From NCBI GenBank assembly GCA_002256345.1, contig NKIY01000005.1, forward strand, positions 66,485 through 130,484: a stretch of 64,000 bases of DNA, written 5' to 3'. Source of the stretch: Bradyrhizobiaceae bacterium PARB1. GTDB lineage: Bacteria > Pseudomonadota > Alphaproteobacteria > Rhizobiales > Xanthobacteraceae. How positions within the stretch are numbered: the stretch's first letter is position 1; each line of letters begins with the position of its first letter. Made by a program: the position numbers and the translations under genes. Below, one piece after another: positions 37,580-45,958 of this stretch. The notes beneath the pieces are model-generated. The model had not been told where the DNA came from. It made no database searches and saw only the letters and a list, made by a program, of their open reading frames with translations.

Positions 37580-37619
37580 CGCAAGCGGCACGTGCGTGCC
37601 GGACCTCGCAAACAAAAAA

Positions 37620-37645
37620 GCCCGGTGCTGGTGACAGCACCGGGC
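37620..37645. terminator. Strong bidirectional terminator
   Basis: Perfect 11-base arms (GCCCGGTGCTG / CAGCACCGGGC) with a 4-base loop. TTTTT follows on the plus strand and a long A-run precedes it (T-run on minus), so it serves both the His-rich gene and the converging acyltransferase gene. Confidence 0.9.
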
Positions 37646-37680
37646 TTTTTGTTTCGCGCCTGACCTGACGAAGGACGAGA

Positions 37681-38742
37681 TCAGGACGCCTGTCTATGGC
37701 TCACACTTGAATTCGAATTCGCGCTCTTGGCAGCCACCTCGCCTGCCGCCAGCTTGACCGGCCGCACCTTCGCTGGCGGCTTGAGGCTGATTTTCTCGAA
37801 CAGGATCGCAAGCAGTAGCGTGGCGAAGCTGAACACGATCAGATTGGCAGGGAACGAGATCGCCTTCAGCGCTTCCTGGCGCAGCAGAAAATCATGCACG
37901 AGATAGATCTGCAGCGCTGTACCGGCGAGCAGCGTGACGAGTCCGGCCAGATGATTGGCGACGAACTGCTCCAGAGGCTGATAACGCGCGAAGCGGAACG
38001 CGAAGACGAGGAAGGCCAGCGCTGGAATGCGATCGATGATCTGTATCTCGAACGGCGTGATCCGCCCGAGCGAACCGACAAACAGATAGAATCCGGCGAT
38101 CGACACCAAGAGCCATAGCAGGTCGGAGAGCTTGCCCCTGGTGTCGGCATGGAATTTGGCGGCATAGACGCCCATCGCCATCGTGCCAAAGTAGAAGATG
38201 ATGCGCAGCGGCAGCGTGACTTCCGTCTGCACATCGTAATGCTCGGTCAGCCAGCTTGTCTTCTCGGCGAAGATTGCAAACAGCAGGATATAGGCAAGCG
38301 CCAGCGCCCCGAACAGACACGCATAGGCCCGCTTCGTCTCCATCTTCGCCATGATGAAATAGATCGGAATGTAGCAACCGACGATGGTCGGCAGGAACCA
38401 GAACTGCAGTGGGATGATGTAGAGGAAGAAGAAATCCGAGAAGGTGCGGATATGCGCGTCGCCCACCAGAACCAGGAAGGTCGCGACGATGAACAGCGGC
38501 TCGTAGACCCGCGTCAGTCGCCGCCTCAGCCAGCCGCCGATCGCCTCCCGGCTCGCCTGATAGCCCAGATACAGGCCGTAACCCGATATGAAGAAGAAGA
38601 GTTCATTGCCGAACACCCCGCCGGTGCCGAGCTGCGGGATCGGATAGAGCTCGTCGAGATGCGAATTAACCACCAGCACGATCGCGACAGCGCGTAACAG
38701 ATCCAGATAGGCGGTCGGATGGACGGGTCTGTTTGCGGTCAT
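37681..38742 (-). CDS. Acyltransferase 3 family membrane protein
   Basis: 353 residues from the ATG at 38742; an in-frame ATG at 38769 is possible. About ten membrane segments. The N-terminal pattern YLDLLRAVAIVLVVNSH contains the family's catalytic-type His, and FFFISGYGLYLGY follows. Members transfer acetyl or other acyl groups to sugars of O-antigen, exopolysaccharide or lipids at the inner membrane. The substrate is not readable. It stands alone. Confidence 0.92.
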   Translation of the reverse strand: MTANRPVHPTAYLDLLRAVAIVLVVNSHLDELYPIPQLGTGGVFGNELFFFISGYGLYLGYQASREAIGGWLRRRLTRVYEPLFIVATFLVLVGDAHIRTFSDFFFLYIIPLQFWFLPTIVGCYIPIYFIMAKMETKRAYACLFGALALAYILLFAIFAEKTSWLTEHYDVQTEVTLPLRIIFYFGTMAMGVYAAKFHADTRGKLSDLLWLLVSIAGFYLFVGSLGRITPFEIQIIDRIPALAFLVFAFRFARYQPLEQFVANHLAGLVTLLAGTALQIYLVHDFLLRQEALKAISFPANLIVFSFATLLLAILFEKISLKPPAKVRPVKLAAGEVAAKSANSNSSVSHRQAS

Positions 38743-39218
38743 GATGTGTGGCTCTCTGACTGGGAGCATTGGCGGTCTGGAGCCCGGTATATGTGGGCGC
38801 GCGGCTTACCAATCATTTGTCCAATATGAAGCGTATCGCGGCTTCGAAATTAAGCTCTTGTTAGGCATGCGGGCCGCGTTTCACCGGGAACGTTACGGTA
38901 CAGGCATGAGGCGACCAAGCCGAAGCTCGCCGCATGCTTAATCGTCAGGGATGGCGTCCGCGACGATGGCGCCGCCTGAGGGAATGGAGCCAGGACAACC
39001 GCGTCCTGACGCGCCCCCACCGGTGCCATCGCTTCTGATGGCTGACGGTACGTTCTCAGCTTCCGGATCGGTGCGCGTTAGTGCATTCAAAACCGCTTGC
39101 AGCGACGAAATTAAATATGTTTATTTAAAATATTAAATAATCGTTTTATTCGTGGGATTTCCGGAATTCACAAAAAGACCCGAGCGCCTTCCACGTTTTC
39201 AGGCCGGAGATTTTTGAG
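38743..39218. other. Intergenic stretch before the dioxygenase gene
   Basis: 476 bases without a supported gene. The last 120 bases are strikingly AT-rich against this background and hold the inverted repeat at 39121-39140. The rest shows no structure. Confidence 0.5.
39121..39140. promoter_or_regulatory. AT-only inverted repeat upstream of the dioxygenase gene
   Basis: TTATTTAA (39121-39128) and TTAAATAA (39133-39140) form a perfect 8-base inverted repeat with a 4-base spacer. It lies 78 bases before the start codon, a position fitting a regulator or H-NS-like silencer site. Confidence 0.4.
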
Positions 39219-40070
39219 ATGAACCTTCAAGGCATTGCAGCGCGTGTCACCAAGGGTGAATTCCATTATGCGCTTGCGCGCTTCAGGACTGTCAGGCTCG
39301 CTTATGGCGGTATGCGCAGGCTACGGGACGGCTTTCCTTCGGATGGGCACCTTGGATCGCAAACGTTGTTTCCAAATGCCGATGTCAACCAGATCGTCAG
39401 AGCAATTTCAGACGATGCCGTGTTTGTCGGAATGAACCTGCCGCTACACATCGTCGCCGCCATTGACGACTTTGCGCGCACGGAACCCCTTCATACCAAC
39501 TACGACCCGCACGGTCCCACCTTCCTTCACTCACAGGTAATCCAGGGCAAGGCGCCGGACGGCCGATCGGTCCCGATTGCCGGTGTTCGCGAGCCGAGCC
39601 GTTGCCCGGCGATCAAGGCCATCGTCGACGACCCGGTGTTGCGCAACATCGTGCGCCGCTATCTGGGACACGAACCGCGCGAGGTGACGACGATCCTGAA
39701 CTGGAGTTTTGCCTCGAATTTTTCCGACGATGAACGCCGCCGGCTGAAGCATCAGAACACCCTCGACTATCATTACGACGTTGGAGGCTTCAACTTCGTC
39801 TATGCCAGCTTCTACATTTCTGACTGCGATCGCGATTCCGGAGCGCATGTGATGATGAAGCGCTCACACAACCGGAAACCTCTTCGAATGTTGCTGGGAT
39901 CGGCCATGGCGAGCGAGGAAAGCGTGCGCAAGCACTATGGAATCGAGAACGAGATCATGATCGAGGGCCCCGCCGGTACCGGCTTCGTGCAGGACACTTC
40001 CTGTTTTCACCGGGCGACGCCTCCGAAACTCAGAGACAGGCTCATGCTCGCGGTTCGTTTCATCAACTAG
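39219..40070 (+). CDS. Fe(II)/2-oxoglutarate dioxygenase, phytanoyl-CoA hydroxylase-like
   Basis: 283 residues with GGAGA upstream. The metal triad is H185-x-D187 (DYHYDVGGF) and H264 (SCFHRATPP), with Arg nearby (DRLMLAVRF) for 2-oxoglutarate. This is the layout of the PhyH family, which hydroxylates lipids, amino acids and secondary metabolites. Base composition is lower in GC than the flanking genes and the upstream region is AT-rich, which hints at acquisition by transfer. No operon partner is present. Confidence 0.82.
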   Translation: MNLQGIAARVTKGEFHYALARFRTVRLAYGGMRRLRDGFPSDGHLGSQTLFPNADVNQIVRAISDDAVFVGMNLPLHIVAAIDDFARTEPLHTNYDPHGPTFLHSQVIQGKAPDGRSVPIAGVREPSRCPAIKAIVDDPVLRNIVRRYLGHEPREVTTILNWSFASNFSDDERRRLKHQNTLDYHYDVGGFNFVYASFYISDCDRDSGAHVMMKRSHNRKPLRMLLGSAMASEESVRKHYGIENEIMIEGPAGTGFVQDTSCFHRATPPKLRDRLMLAVRFIN

Positions 40071-40233
40071 GCTGCTCGTGTCCGGCCTTCTGGTGCGTAC
40101 TGGCCGAAGGCGCCCGCAGGTTACTGGCGCCTCATATGCCGCAGGCGGTTAACCGCGCGGCAATCAGGAGCAGAACAGGAACACGAGCATCGGTTAGCGG
40201 ACGGCGAAACCATGTTTTCATCAATGATTTCAA

Positions 40234-40308
40234 TGGTGCCGGCAGAGAGGATTGAACTCCCGACCTTCGGTTTACAAAACCGCTGCTCTACCGCTGAGCT
40301 ATGCCGGC
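40234..40308 (-). tRNA. tRNA-Thr (TGT)
   Basis: 75 bases including the encoded CCA. Acceptor GCCGGCA pairs with TGCCGGC. The anticodon loop is TTTGTAA with anticodon TGT, the D-loop is AGCGGTAGAGC, and the T-loop is GTTCAATCC. A short variable loop fits a class I tRNA. Confidence 0.96.
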
Positions 40309-40695
40309 TGCAGGATCAATGGGTTAGAGCCAATGAGCGGCCCGTTTCGGGGCACCGCCGGCAAGGCCGATCCTGTGTTGCGCCGTCCCTTACCAGAGTT
40401 GCCGGCGCAGGGCTACTGGTCGGCGAAACCTTCTCGATTTCCCACAGCGGTCTTGCGACCGCCGCGCACGCTTACAGCCGCCCGCAGAGCAGCAATACAT
40501 TGACCGCGCAGGCGGCCAAAAGGGCGACGGCGAGCGCCGTTTGAACCCCGTTACACCAGATATGGTCGATCATTCTCATTGCCCGGAGACCATCGGGCGA
40601 TTCTATGCAAGGAGTCTCGCGGCATATTTTTTCGGGAATTCAGGACTCGTTTACCTTCGATTCCACCGTCCCCCCGGCCTGACTCCAGTGCACGA
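40309..40695. other. Intergenic stretch upstream of tRNA-Thr
   Basis: 387 bases. Longer frames here are shadows of the tRNA. It should hold the tRNA-Thr promoter, and it contains the possible small membrane protein gene at 40472-40579. Nothing else is seen. Confidence 0.45.
40472..40579 (-). CDS. Possible 35-residue single-span membrane protein
   Basis: An ATG at 40579 (or 40573) opens a 35-codon frame ending TAA. A polar front (MRMIDHIWCNG) is followed by about 20 hydrophobic residues (TALAVALLAACAVNVLLL) and CGRL. The hydrophobic run, with conservative GC-rich codons, looks like a real membrane span. No strong ribosome-binding site is seen. The function is unknown. Confidence 0.4.
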   Translation of the reverse strand: MRMIDHIWCNGVQTALAVALLAACAVNVLLLCGRL

Positions 40696-40699
40696 AAAA

Positions 40700-40725
40700 A
40701 GGCCGGCGTGACGATGCCGGCCTTT
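40700..40725 (-). terminator. Terminator of the beta-barrel gene
   Basis: Perfect 9-base arms (AAGGCCGGC / GCCGGCCTT) with an 8-base loop, followed on the minus strand by TTTTTT. It lies about 40 bases beyond the stop at 40764. Confidence 0.9.
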
Positions 40726-40763
40726 CCGCGGAATCGGGAGCCCGATTCGTATTGGCTGTTCGC

Positions 40764-41483
40764 TCAGTACTTGGCGACCACCGGGCCACCCCAGCCGAAG
40801 CGATAATTCAGGCCGGCCTTGATGGTGTGCTCGTCATTGTTGAAGCTCGTCACGCCGGCTGGAAATGCGGTCGAAGTGAGCGTCGTGTTGCCGAAGTTGT
40901 AGTACTGATACTCGATCTTGCCCGACCAGTTCGGCGTGAACATGTATTCGAGACCGCCGCCGACGGTGTAGCCGCTCTTGCTATTGCCATCGATGCCGAC
41001 CGGCGTCGATGGCACGAGGCTGGCCACCGTCAGATCGTTATTGCCGCGCCAGGCGTAACCGCCCTTGGCGTAAATCATCGTCGGCCCCCAAGTGTAGCCG
41101 AGGCGACCGGTGACCGAGCCGAGCTCATTGCTGTTGCCGGTGACCGTGGTGCCGTTCGGATACACGAAGCCGGTGTTGTTGCTGCCCATCCAGCTGTAAT
41201 TGGCCTCGATACCGAGCACCCAATTGGTGGCGAACTGATAGTCGAAGCCGCCCTGCACACCGCCCATGAAACGACCGCTGTCGCCGACCAGACTGTTGCT
41301 GTCGCCGAACGCGCCACCGACGTGACCGCCGATATAAAAACCGGTCCAGTTATAGACCACCGCCGGAGCGGTATAGGCGGGTGCCTTGGTATAGGTTCGC
41401 GCCGGAAGATCGGCAGCGAATGCCGAGGAGGAAGCGGCAGCGACGGCGACAATGGCCGACGCGCTCAGCAGAAACTTTTTCAT
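40764..41483 (-). CDS. Omp25/Omp31-like outer-membrane beta-barrel protein
   Basis: 239 residues from the ATG at 41483 (AGGGGA upstream). The signal peptide (about 1-23) ends SAFAADLP. An eight-strand barrel follows, beginning YNWTGFYIGGHVGGAFG and ending with a strand closing on Y (KAGLNYRFGWGGPVVAKY). The alternating aromatic and small residues match rhizobial/Brucella Omp25-type proteins. The role is structural in the outer membrane. It is monocistronic with its own terminator. Confidence 0.93.
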   Translation of the reverse strand: MKKFLLSASAIVAVAAASSSAFAADLPARTYTKAPAYTAPAVVYNWTGFYIGGHVGGAFGDSNSLVGDSGRFMGGVQGGFDYQFATNWVLGIEANYSWMGSNNTGFVYPNGTTVTGNSNELGSVTGRLGYTWGPTMIYAKGGYAWRGNNDLTVASLVPSTPVGIDGNSKSGYTVGGGLEYMFTPNWSGKIEYQYYNFGNTTLTSTAFPAGVTSFNNDEHTIKAGLNYRFGWGGPVVAKY

Positions 41484-41788
41484 GTGAAGTCCCCTGTTTT
41501 GCGTTGTGACGGTCAGAAAACAACGTGGCGGGAATTTGGTTGCTTCGCGTCGTTCCCCGTCACAGTGATCTTTGTTGAGTGCGACAAAACAGCCACACTC
41601 TTTTCCGTTCATTTTGGACGTAGAGCGGCGCGATCCGGTTCAAGCTTCACGCGAAGTTGAGGCAGAGAGTGCCCCTTTATTGCCGCTAGAAGGCCGCAAG
41701 ATTTGCGTGTGAACATGTCCAAAACCACGCCTGCGCGAAGCGAATCCTGCGGCAAACTTGAGGCAAAATGGGAGCGCTGCGGACGCGG

Positions 41789-42211
41789 TTACCGCGTCAT
41801 CTTTTCCATCTCGGGAAACGGCTGGTAATTCGCGCCGGCACAAAGTTCGGCGCTGTTCTCCACCACACGATCGAGCCGGCCATCGACGAATGCAATGCCG
41901 CGCTCCTGCACCGGCGCATAGCGGTTGTTGAAGTCCTTCGCCGAGTAGCGAATGCAGGCCACGTAACGCATATTGCCGCCGACGGTACGCTGCACCGGCT
42001 CGGCAACACTGGCGCTACGCACGCCAACCGGATCGTTGAGATAAGTGCGCAAGAAGGCGAGCAGATCAGCGCGATAATTTGTCGGGAACGGCTGCGGTCC
42101 GCTGGCGCTTTCGGTGAAGGCAATGCTGCCGCTTGGGCCCGCGCAGGCGCTCAAACCGAACGACAACAACACCCCGGCTGCGCGTATCGCATTTTGCAGA
42201 TTCAATCTCAT
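41789..42211 (-). CDS. Putative lipoprotein of unknown function
   Basis: 140 residues. The N-terminus is a lipoprotein signal with lipobox LSAC, so Cys23 would be lipidated. The mature part (PTNYRADLLAFLRTYLNDPVGVRSASVAEP) resembles a small, widespread rhizobial lipoprotein type without known function. A 305-base gap to the beta-barrel gene (41484-41788) shows no structure I recognise apart from that gene's promoter region. Confidence 0.8.
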   Translation of the reverse strand: MRLNLQNAIRAAGVLLSFGLSACAGPSGSIAFTESASGPQPFPTNYRADLLAFLRTYLNDPVGVRSASVAEPVQRTVGGNMRYVACIRYSAKDFNNRYAPVQERGIAFVDGRLDRVVENSAELCAGANYQPFPEMEKMTR

Positions 42212-42410
42212 TCCCGCCCGCTTTTTCGAACTCCGCCTGTCCTAGACGGTTCGCGCGCAGAAGGGAATTCGCAACTCGGTGACGATGAAACCCGCGTGAC
42301 CGACGGATATCGGTCCACCTCGCCATTCACGGGGACACGGAAATGGCGAGGCGACCGTCAAACTCCGTGGCCGCAGCAGGGCAATGAGAACGCCACGACC
42401 ACGGAGCCCC

Positions 42411-42662
42411 TCAACCGTGTTTGTGCACGGTTTTGGCTGAGATGCCGGACTGTTTGAAGGTCTTGTGCTGACCGAACTTCTTGTGAAGGTTGAAGTGCGA
42501 TCGCATATGGCGATGATGCATGCCGTGACTACGATGCATCTGCGCCTTTGCGTCCAGCACATGGGAATGATGCGCGCGGCTCACATGGCTCGGGCCGCCG
42601 GCGAATGCCGGCGCAGCCAGCAGGGACACGGCGACCAGCGCGGCGGAAACGGTCTTCAACAT
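42411..42662 (-). CDS. Small secreted His-rich basic protein
   Basis: 83 residues with AGGAG upstream. The signal peptide (MLKTVSAALVAVSLLAAPAFA) is followed by a mature chain of about 60 residues with more than ten His, many Lys/Arg and no Cys. It resembles the His-rich protein at 37304 in composition but not in order. Metal binding in the periplasm is possible but not shown. Confidence 0.7.
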   Translation of the reverse strand: MLKTVSAALVAVSLLAAPAFAGGPSHVSRAHHSHVLDAKAQMHRSHGMHHRHMRSHFNLHKKFGQHKTFKQSGISAKTVHKHG

Positions 42663-42930
42663 GGTCTTCTCCTGTCGATCGCGATCAAGAAAGCGACCGG
42701 TCGGGATGGCCGGGCTTGTCGATCATGCAGCGATGTTAGTTCGCCCGCGCTGAACCGATGCTGATCCGCATATGCAGCCGCCGTTCATCTCGATGACATC
42801 CTCTCCATGCGCGCGGGATTGGGGCACCGCCGCGCGTCCTGGAATGGACGACCATTCGCGGGGTTCATTCCGTGTTCACAACCGCTGGCTTCCGTGCCAG
42901 ACTGATCCCGCTGCAAACAGGAGCGCCGCC

Positions 42931-43503
42931 ATGACCAAGTCTTCGAGGACCACGTCTCTGATCCGGCTGACGACACTTGCACTTCTCTCCACCGCTATCG
43001 CCGCCTCGCCATCCACCCTCACCACCGCATTCGCCGCAGGCAGCGACACGCCGTCCTCGCCGCCGCCGTCATCGGGTTCGAAGAAGGGCACCAAGGACCA
43101 GAAGCACAACGAAACAAAGCCCGACGAACGCGCTTTCCTCGATGGCTATCGCGCCGCCTATGCAACGATCTATGACAAGCACGACTATGCGACTGCGATC
43201 GAGCAGTTGAAGGCGCTGAAGCAGGACGACCGCGCCGACGTCGCCAATCTGATCGGCTATTCCTATCGCAAGCTCGGCGACTACAAGGTCTCGCAGGCCT
43301 ATTACGAGCGCGCGCTCAAGGCCGACCCGAACCATGCCCGCACCTGGCAGTATTACGGCCTATGGCAGGTCGAACAGGGCAACCGCGATCAGGCGCAGTA
43401 TCACCTGAACAAGCTGGCCTCGCTGACCGGCAAGAATTCGGCCGAATACAAGTCGCTCGCAGACGCTCTCGCACAGGCGCCGGGCACCGGCCTCACCTAC
43501 TGA
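42931..43503 (+). CDS. Secreted TPR protein
   Basis: 190 residues from the ATG at 42931 (AGGAG upstream; the longer frame to 42772 has no site). The signal peptide (about 10-35) ends AFAAG. A low-complexity Ser/Pro/Lys linker (about 36-65) comes before at least three tetratricopeptide-like units (about 70-175), including YYERALKADPNHARTWQYYG. TPR proteins act as scaffolds for protein contacts; the partner is unknown. A strong terminator follows. Confidence 0.88.
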   Translation: MTKSSRTTSLIRLTTLALLSTAIAASPSTLTTAFAAGSDTPSSPPPSSGSKKGTKDQKHNETKPDERAFLDGYRAAYATIYDKHDYATAIEQLKALKQDDRADVANLIGYSYRKLGDYKVSQAYYERALKADPNHARTWQYYGLWQVEQGNRDQAQYHLNKLASLTGKNSAEYKSLADALAQAPGTGLTY

Positions 43504-43523
43504 TCCCGTTCGCGGATCGGTTC

Positions 43524-43558
43524 AAAGCCGGCGTGACCCAGTGGGCCGCGCCGGCTTT
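43524..43558 (+). terminator. Terminator of the TPR protein gene
   Basis: Perfect 10-base arms (AAAGCCGGCG / CGCCGGCTTT) with a 15-base loop and a T-run to 43560, 20 bases after the stop. Confidence 0.85.
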
Positions 43559-43710
43559 TTGCTGCGCAGGCATGCCTGCCGGTAAACCATCCGGCCACCG
43601 CCCTCTCGACAGATAGCCCCGAACTGCCGTTAAGTGCGGCTCGACAATCCCCTGCCCGGTCGATAGAGACCGTCGCATACGCATAGAGCCGAAGGCCCGC
43701 GATCTCCGCC

Positions 43711-44490
43711 ATGACCACGCCCAAGCGCCTCGACCGGATCGCCTTCGTTGCGAGCAACAGTGCGGAAGCGCAGGTTGCCTATGAACAACTGGTGCAGATC
43801 TACGGCAATGACGATCCGCATAAGGCCGATGTCATCGTCGCACTCGGCGGCGACGGGTTGATGCTGAAGACGCTGCACGACCATATGCGCACCGGCAAGC
43901 CGATCTACGGCATGCATCGCGGCACTGTCGGCTTCCTGATGAACGAGTTCTCGACGCATGATCTGCATGCGCGCCTGGCTGCAGCCAGGGAAACGATAAT
44001 CAATCCGCTGCTGATGCGCGCCACCGACGTGCACGGCAAGGTGCATATCCACCACGCCATCAACGAGGTCTCGCTGTTCCGGCAGACCCACCAGGCAGCG
44101 CGGCTGCGCATTCTGATCGACGAGCAGGAGCGCATGGCCGAGCTGATCGCCGACGGCATCCTTGTCGCCACGCCGGCCGGCTCCACCGCCTATAATCTGT
44201 CGGCGCAGGGCCCGATCCTGCCCATCAACGCCGCACTGCTCGCGCTGACGCCAATCAGCGCCTTCCGCCCACGGCGCTGGCGCGGCGCACTACTGCCGAA
44301 CAAGGCTTTTGTCGTCATCGAAGTGCTCGAAGGCGACAAACGGCCGGTCGCCGCGGTGGCCGATCACGACGAGGCCCGGGATGTCCGCCGAGTCGAGGTG
44401 ATCACCGACCGAACGATCTCGATGCGCATGATGTTCGATCCGGGCCATAGCCTGGAGGAACGGATCATCAGCGAACAATTCAGCTACTGA
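43711..44490 (+). CDS. nadK: NAD kinase
   Basis: 259 residues. Family motifs are present: GGDG at 46-49 ([14 protein letters not shown]), INEVSLFR (N118, E119) and [12 protein letters not shown] at about 154-165. The usual GG after NLSA reads QG here. It phosphorylates NAD to NADP in the cytoplasm and is essential in most bacteria. It appears to stand alone, with a palindromic intergenic element behind it. Confidence 0.94.
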   Translation: MTTPKRLDRIAFVASNSAEAQVAYEQLVQIYGNDDPHKADVIVALGGDGLMLKTLHDHMRTGKPIYGMHRGTVGFLMNEFSTHDLHARLAAARETIINPLLMRATDVHGKVHIHHAINEVSLFRQTHQAARLRILIDEQERMAELIADGILVATPAGSTAYNLSAQGPILPINAALLALTPISAFRPRRWRGALLPNKAFVVIEVLEGDKRPVAAVADHDEARDVRRVEVITDRTISMRMMFDPGHSLEERIISEQFSY

Positions 44491-44514
44491 GGATTGACCG
44501 GCCCCGGTGCCACC

Positions 44515-44616
44515 GTCATTGCCCGGCTTGACCGGGCAATCCAGTAGACACCGGCCTATCGAGACTTCCACAAGCAGTAGTATTTACTGGATCATCCGGT
44601 CGGGCCGGGTGACGAC
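44515..44616. repeat. Palindromic intergenic element, type 2
   Basis: Two 32-base arms (44515-44546 and 44585-44616) pair in about 24 positions. Both carry the core CCCGGC..GACCGG and the inner end ATCCAGTA / TACTGGAT. Inside the left arm, ATTGCCCGG / CCGGGCAAT (44518-44540) is itself a perfect hairpin. Elements of this shape recur in Bradyrhizobium-type genomes (recalled, not searched). Confidence 0.7.
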
Positions 44617-44715
44617 ATGGGAGTTTGGGGCCAGAGCCAGCCCGCTCCCCTAACCCTTCGTTAACCGCCAGCCCGCTATGGTTAACGCAAGGTAACCGCC
44701 CGCCCGAGCGCGTCC

Positions 44716-45261
44716 ATGTACCGTATCGACTTCAACAAGCTTCGCTTTCTGATCTGCGACGACAATCCGCACATGCGGCGCATCCTGCGCACGCTGCTGC
44801 ATTCGTTCGGCGCACGCGAAGTCTATGAGGCTGAGGACGGCGCCACGGCGCTGGAAATGTACAGCCACTACGTCCCGGACATCGTGATCGCCGACTGGGC
44901 GATGCCGATTTTCGACGGACTGGAATTGACGCAGATGATCCGGCAGCCGGATTCCAAGGGGAATCCCTACGCACCGATCATCATGCTCACTGCGCATTCG
45001 GAAAAGCGCCGCGTCACCATGGCCCGCGATGCCGGGGTCACCGAATTTCTCGCCAAGCCGATCTCCGCGAAAGCGCTCTATCAGCGCATCATGAGCGTCG
45101 TGGCGCACCCCCGGCCCTTCATCAAGACGCGCAACTATTTCGGTCCCGATCGTCGCCGCAACACCACCGTGGCCTATATCGGCCCCGAACGGCGCAATGG
45201 CGGCGAGGCTGAGATCCTGCAACAGCCTTCCCTGCTCGACAAAGCCCGCGTCACCAGCTGA
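44716..45261 (+). CDS. Single-domain response regulator with C-terminal tail
   Basis: 181 residues. The receiver domain (about 8-128) has acidic pair D15/D16, phosphoacceptor D60 (IVIADWAMP), T92 and K114 (FLAKPIS), all intact. No DNA-binding or enzymatic domain follows, only a tail of about 50 residues with the basic stretch GPDRRRN and GPERR. It probably relays phosphate or acts by protein contact. The next gene, 16 bases on, encodes an Hpt protein, so the two likely form a phosphorelay pair. Confidence 0.93.
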   Translation: MYRIDFNKLRFLICDDNPHMRRILRTLLHSFGAREVYEAEDGATALEMYSHYVPDIVIADWAMPIFDGLELTQMIRQPDSKGNPYAPIIMLTAHSEKRRVTMARDAGVTEFLAKPISAKALYQRIMSVVAHPRPFIKTRNYFGPDRRRNTTVAYIGPERRNGGEAEILQQPSLLDKARVTS

Positions 45262-45277
45262 TTTCGGAGAAACGCAG

Positions 45278-45850
45278 ATGACCAAGGACAAGCTGCTGGC
45301 GCCGACGATCGAAGCCTTTGCCGATCACCACGTCATCACGCCGCAGAACACGCTGAAACATGCGATCCGCTCCGTCAGCAATCGCGAGCTCGACGATCCC
45401 GTGGCGCGTGCAGAAGCGGCGCTGGCCAATCTCTCCGGCGAGTTCAAGAGCTGGATGCGCACCGAGTGCGACCGCCTCGCCGCAGCCCATATGGCGGTCA
45501 TGGCCAAGGGCTTCACCGATGCGACGCGCGGCGAACTGTTTCGTGCCGCCCATGACATCAAGGGCGATGCGCCGACCTTCGGGTTTCCCGCGGCGGGTGC
45601 CGCGGCGGAGAGCCTTTGCCGGATTATTGAGCACGCGCCCGATCTCGACGCCGTGCCGGCAGAGCTGATCCAGCATCATATCGATGCGGTTCATGCCATC
45701 GTGCGCGAACACAACACCATCGAGAAGGCCGGCGTGGCCAAAGAGCTTTCCAGCCGCCTGCGCGCAATCGCGGATGATTATCTGAAAGCCGCCAACAAGG
45801 ACCGGCCGGAACATCTTGATGCGCTGGAAGCGCCGAGCATCGTGCCGTAA
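45278..45850 (+). CDS. Histidine phosphotransfer (Hpt) domain protein
   Basis: 190 residues from the ATG at 45278 (GGAGA upstream). The Hpt helix bundle (about 60-170) contains the phosphorylatable His92 in AAHDIKGDAPTFGF, the family's HxxKG pattern. The N-terminal 55 residues are of unknown fold. It lies directly behind the receiver gene. No histidine kinase is in the window, so the pair probably serves a kinase encoded elsewhere. Confidence 0.88.
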   Translation: MTKDKLLAPTIEAFADHHVITPQNTLKHAIRSVSNRELDDPVARAEAALANLSGEFKSWMRTECDRLAAAHMAVMAKGFTDATRGELFRAAHDIKGDAPTFGFPAAGAAAESLCRIIEHAPDLDAVPAELIQHHIDAVHAIVREHNTIEKAGVAKELSSRLRAIADDYLKAANKDRPEHLDALEAPSIVP

Positions 45851-45890
45851 TTTCGCTGTCGGCCGCAGGATCGGCAGAGGCACGTTGTGC

Positions 45891-45929
45891 CGTGCCCACC
45901 ATCAAATGCAGTGAATGAAGGTGGGCACG
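45891..45929. terminator. Inverted repeat between converging genes
   Basis: Perfect 10-base arms (CGTGCCCACC / GGTGGGCACG) with a 19-base loop between the Hpt gene and the converging DUF2336 gene. It may terminate both or be a short repeat element; TTTT follows on the plus strand seven bases later. Confidence 0.45.
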
Positions 45930-45958
45930 CTGTGTTTTGCCTAACCTGCAAGATCGCG

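Noticed and set aside
40212-40544. A 110-codon plus-strand frame
   Set aside because: It lies across the tRNA-Thr gene on the opposite strand.
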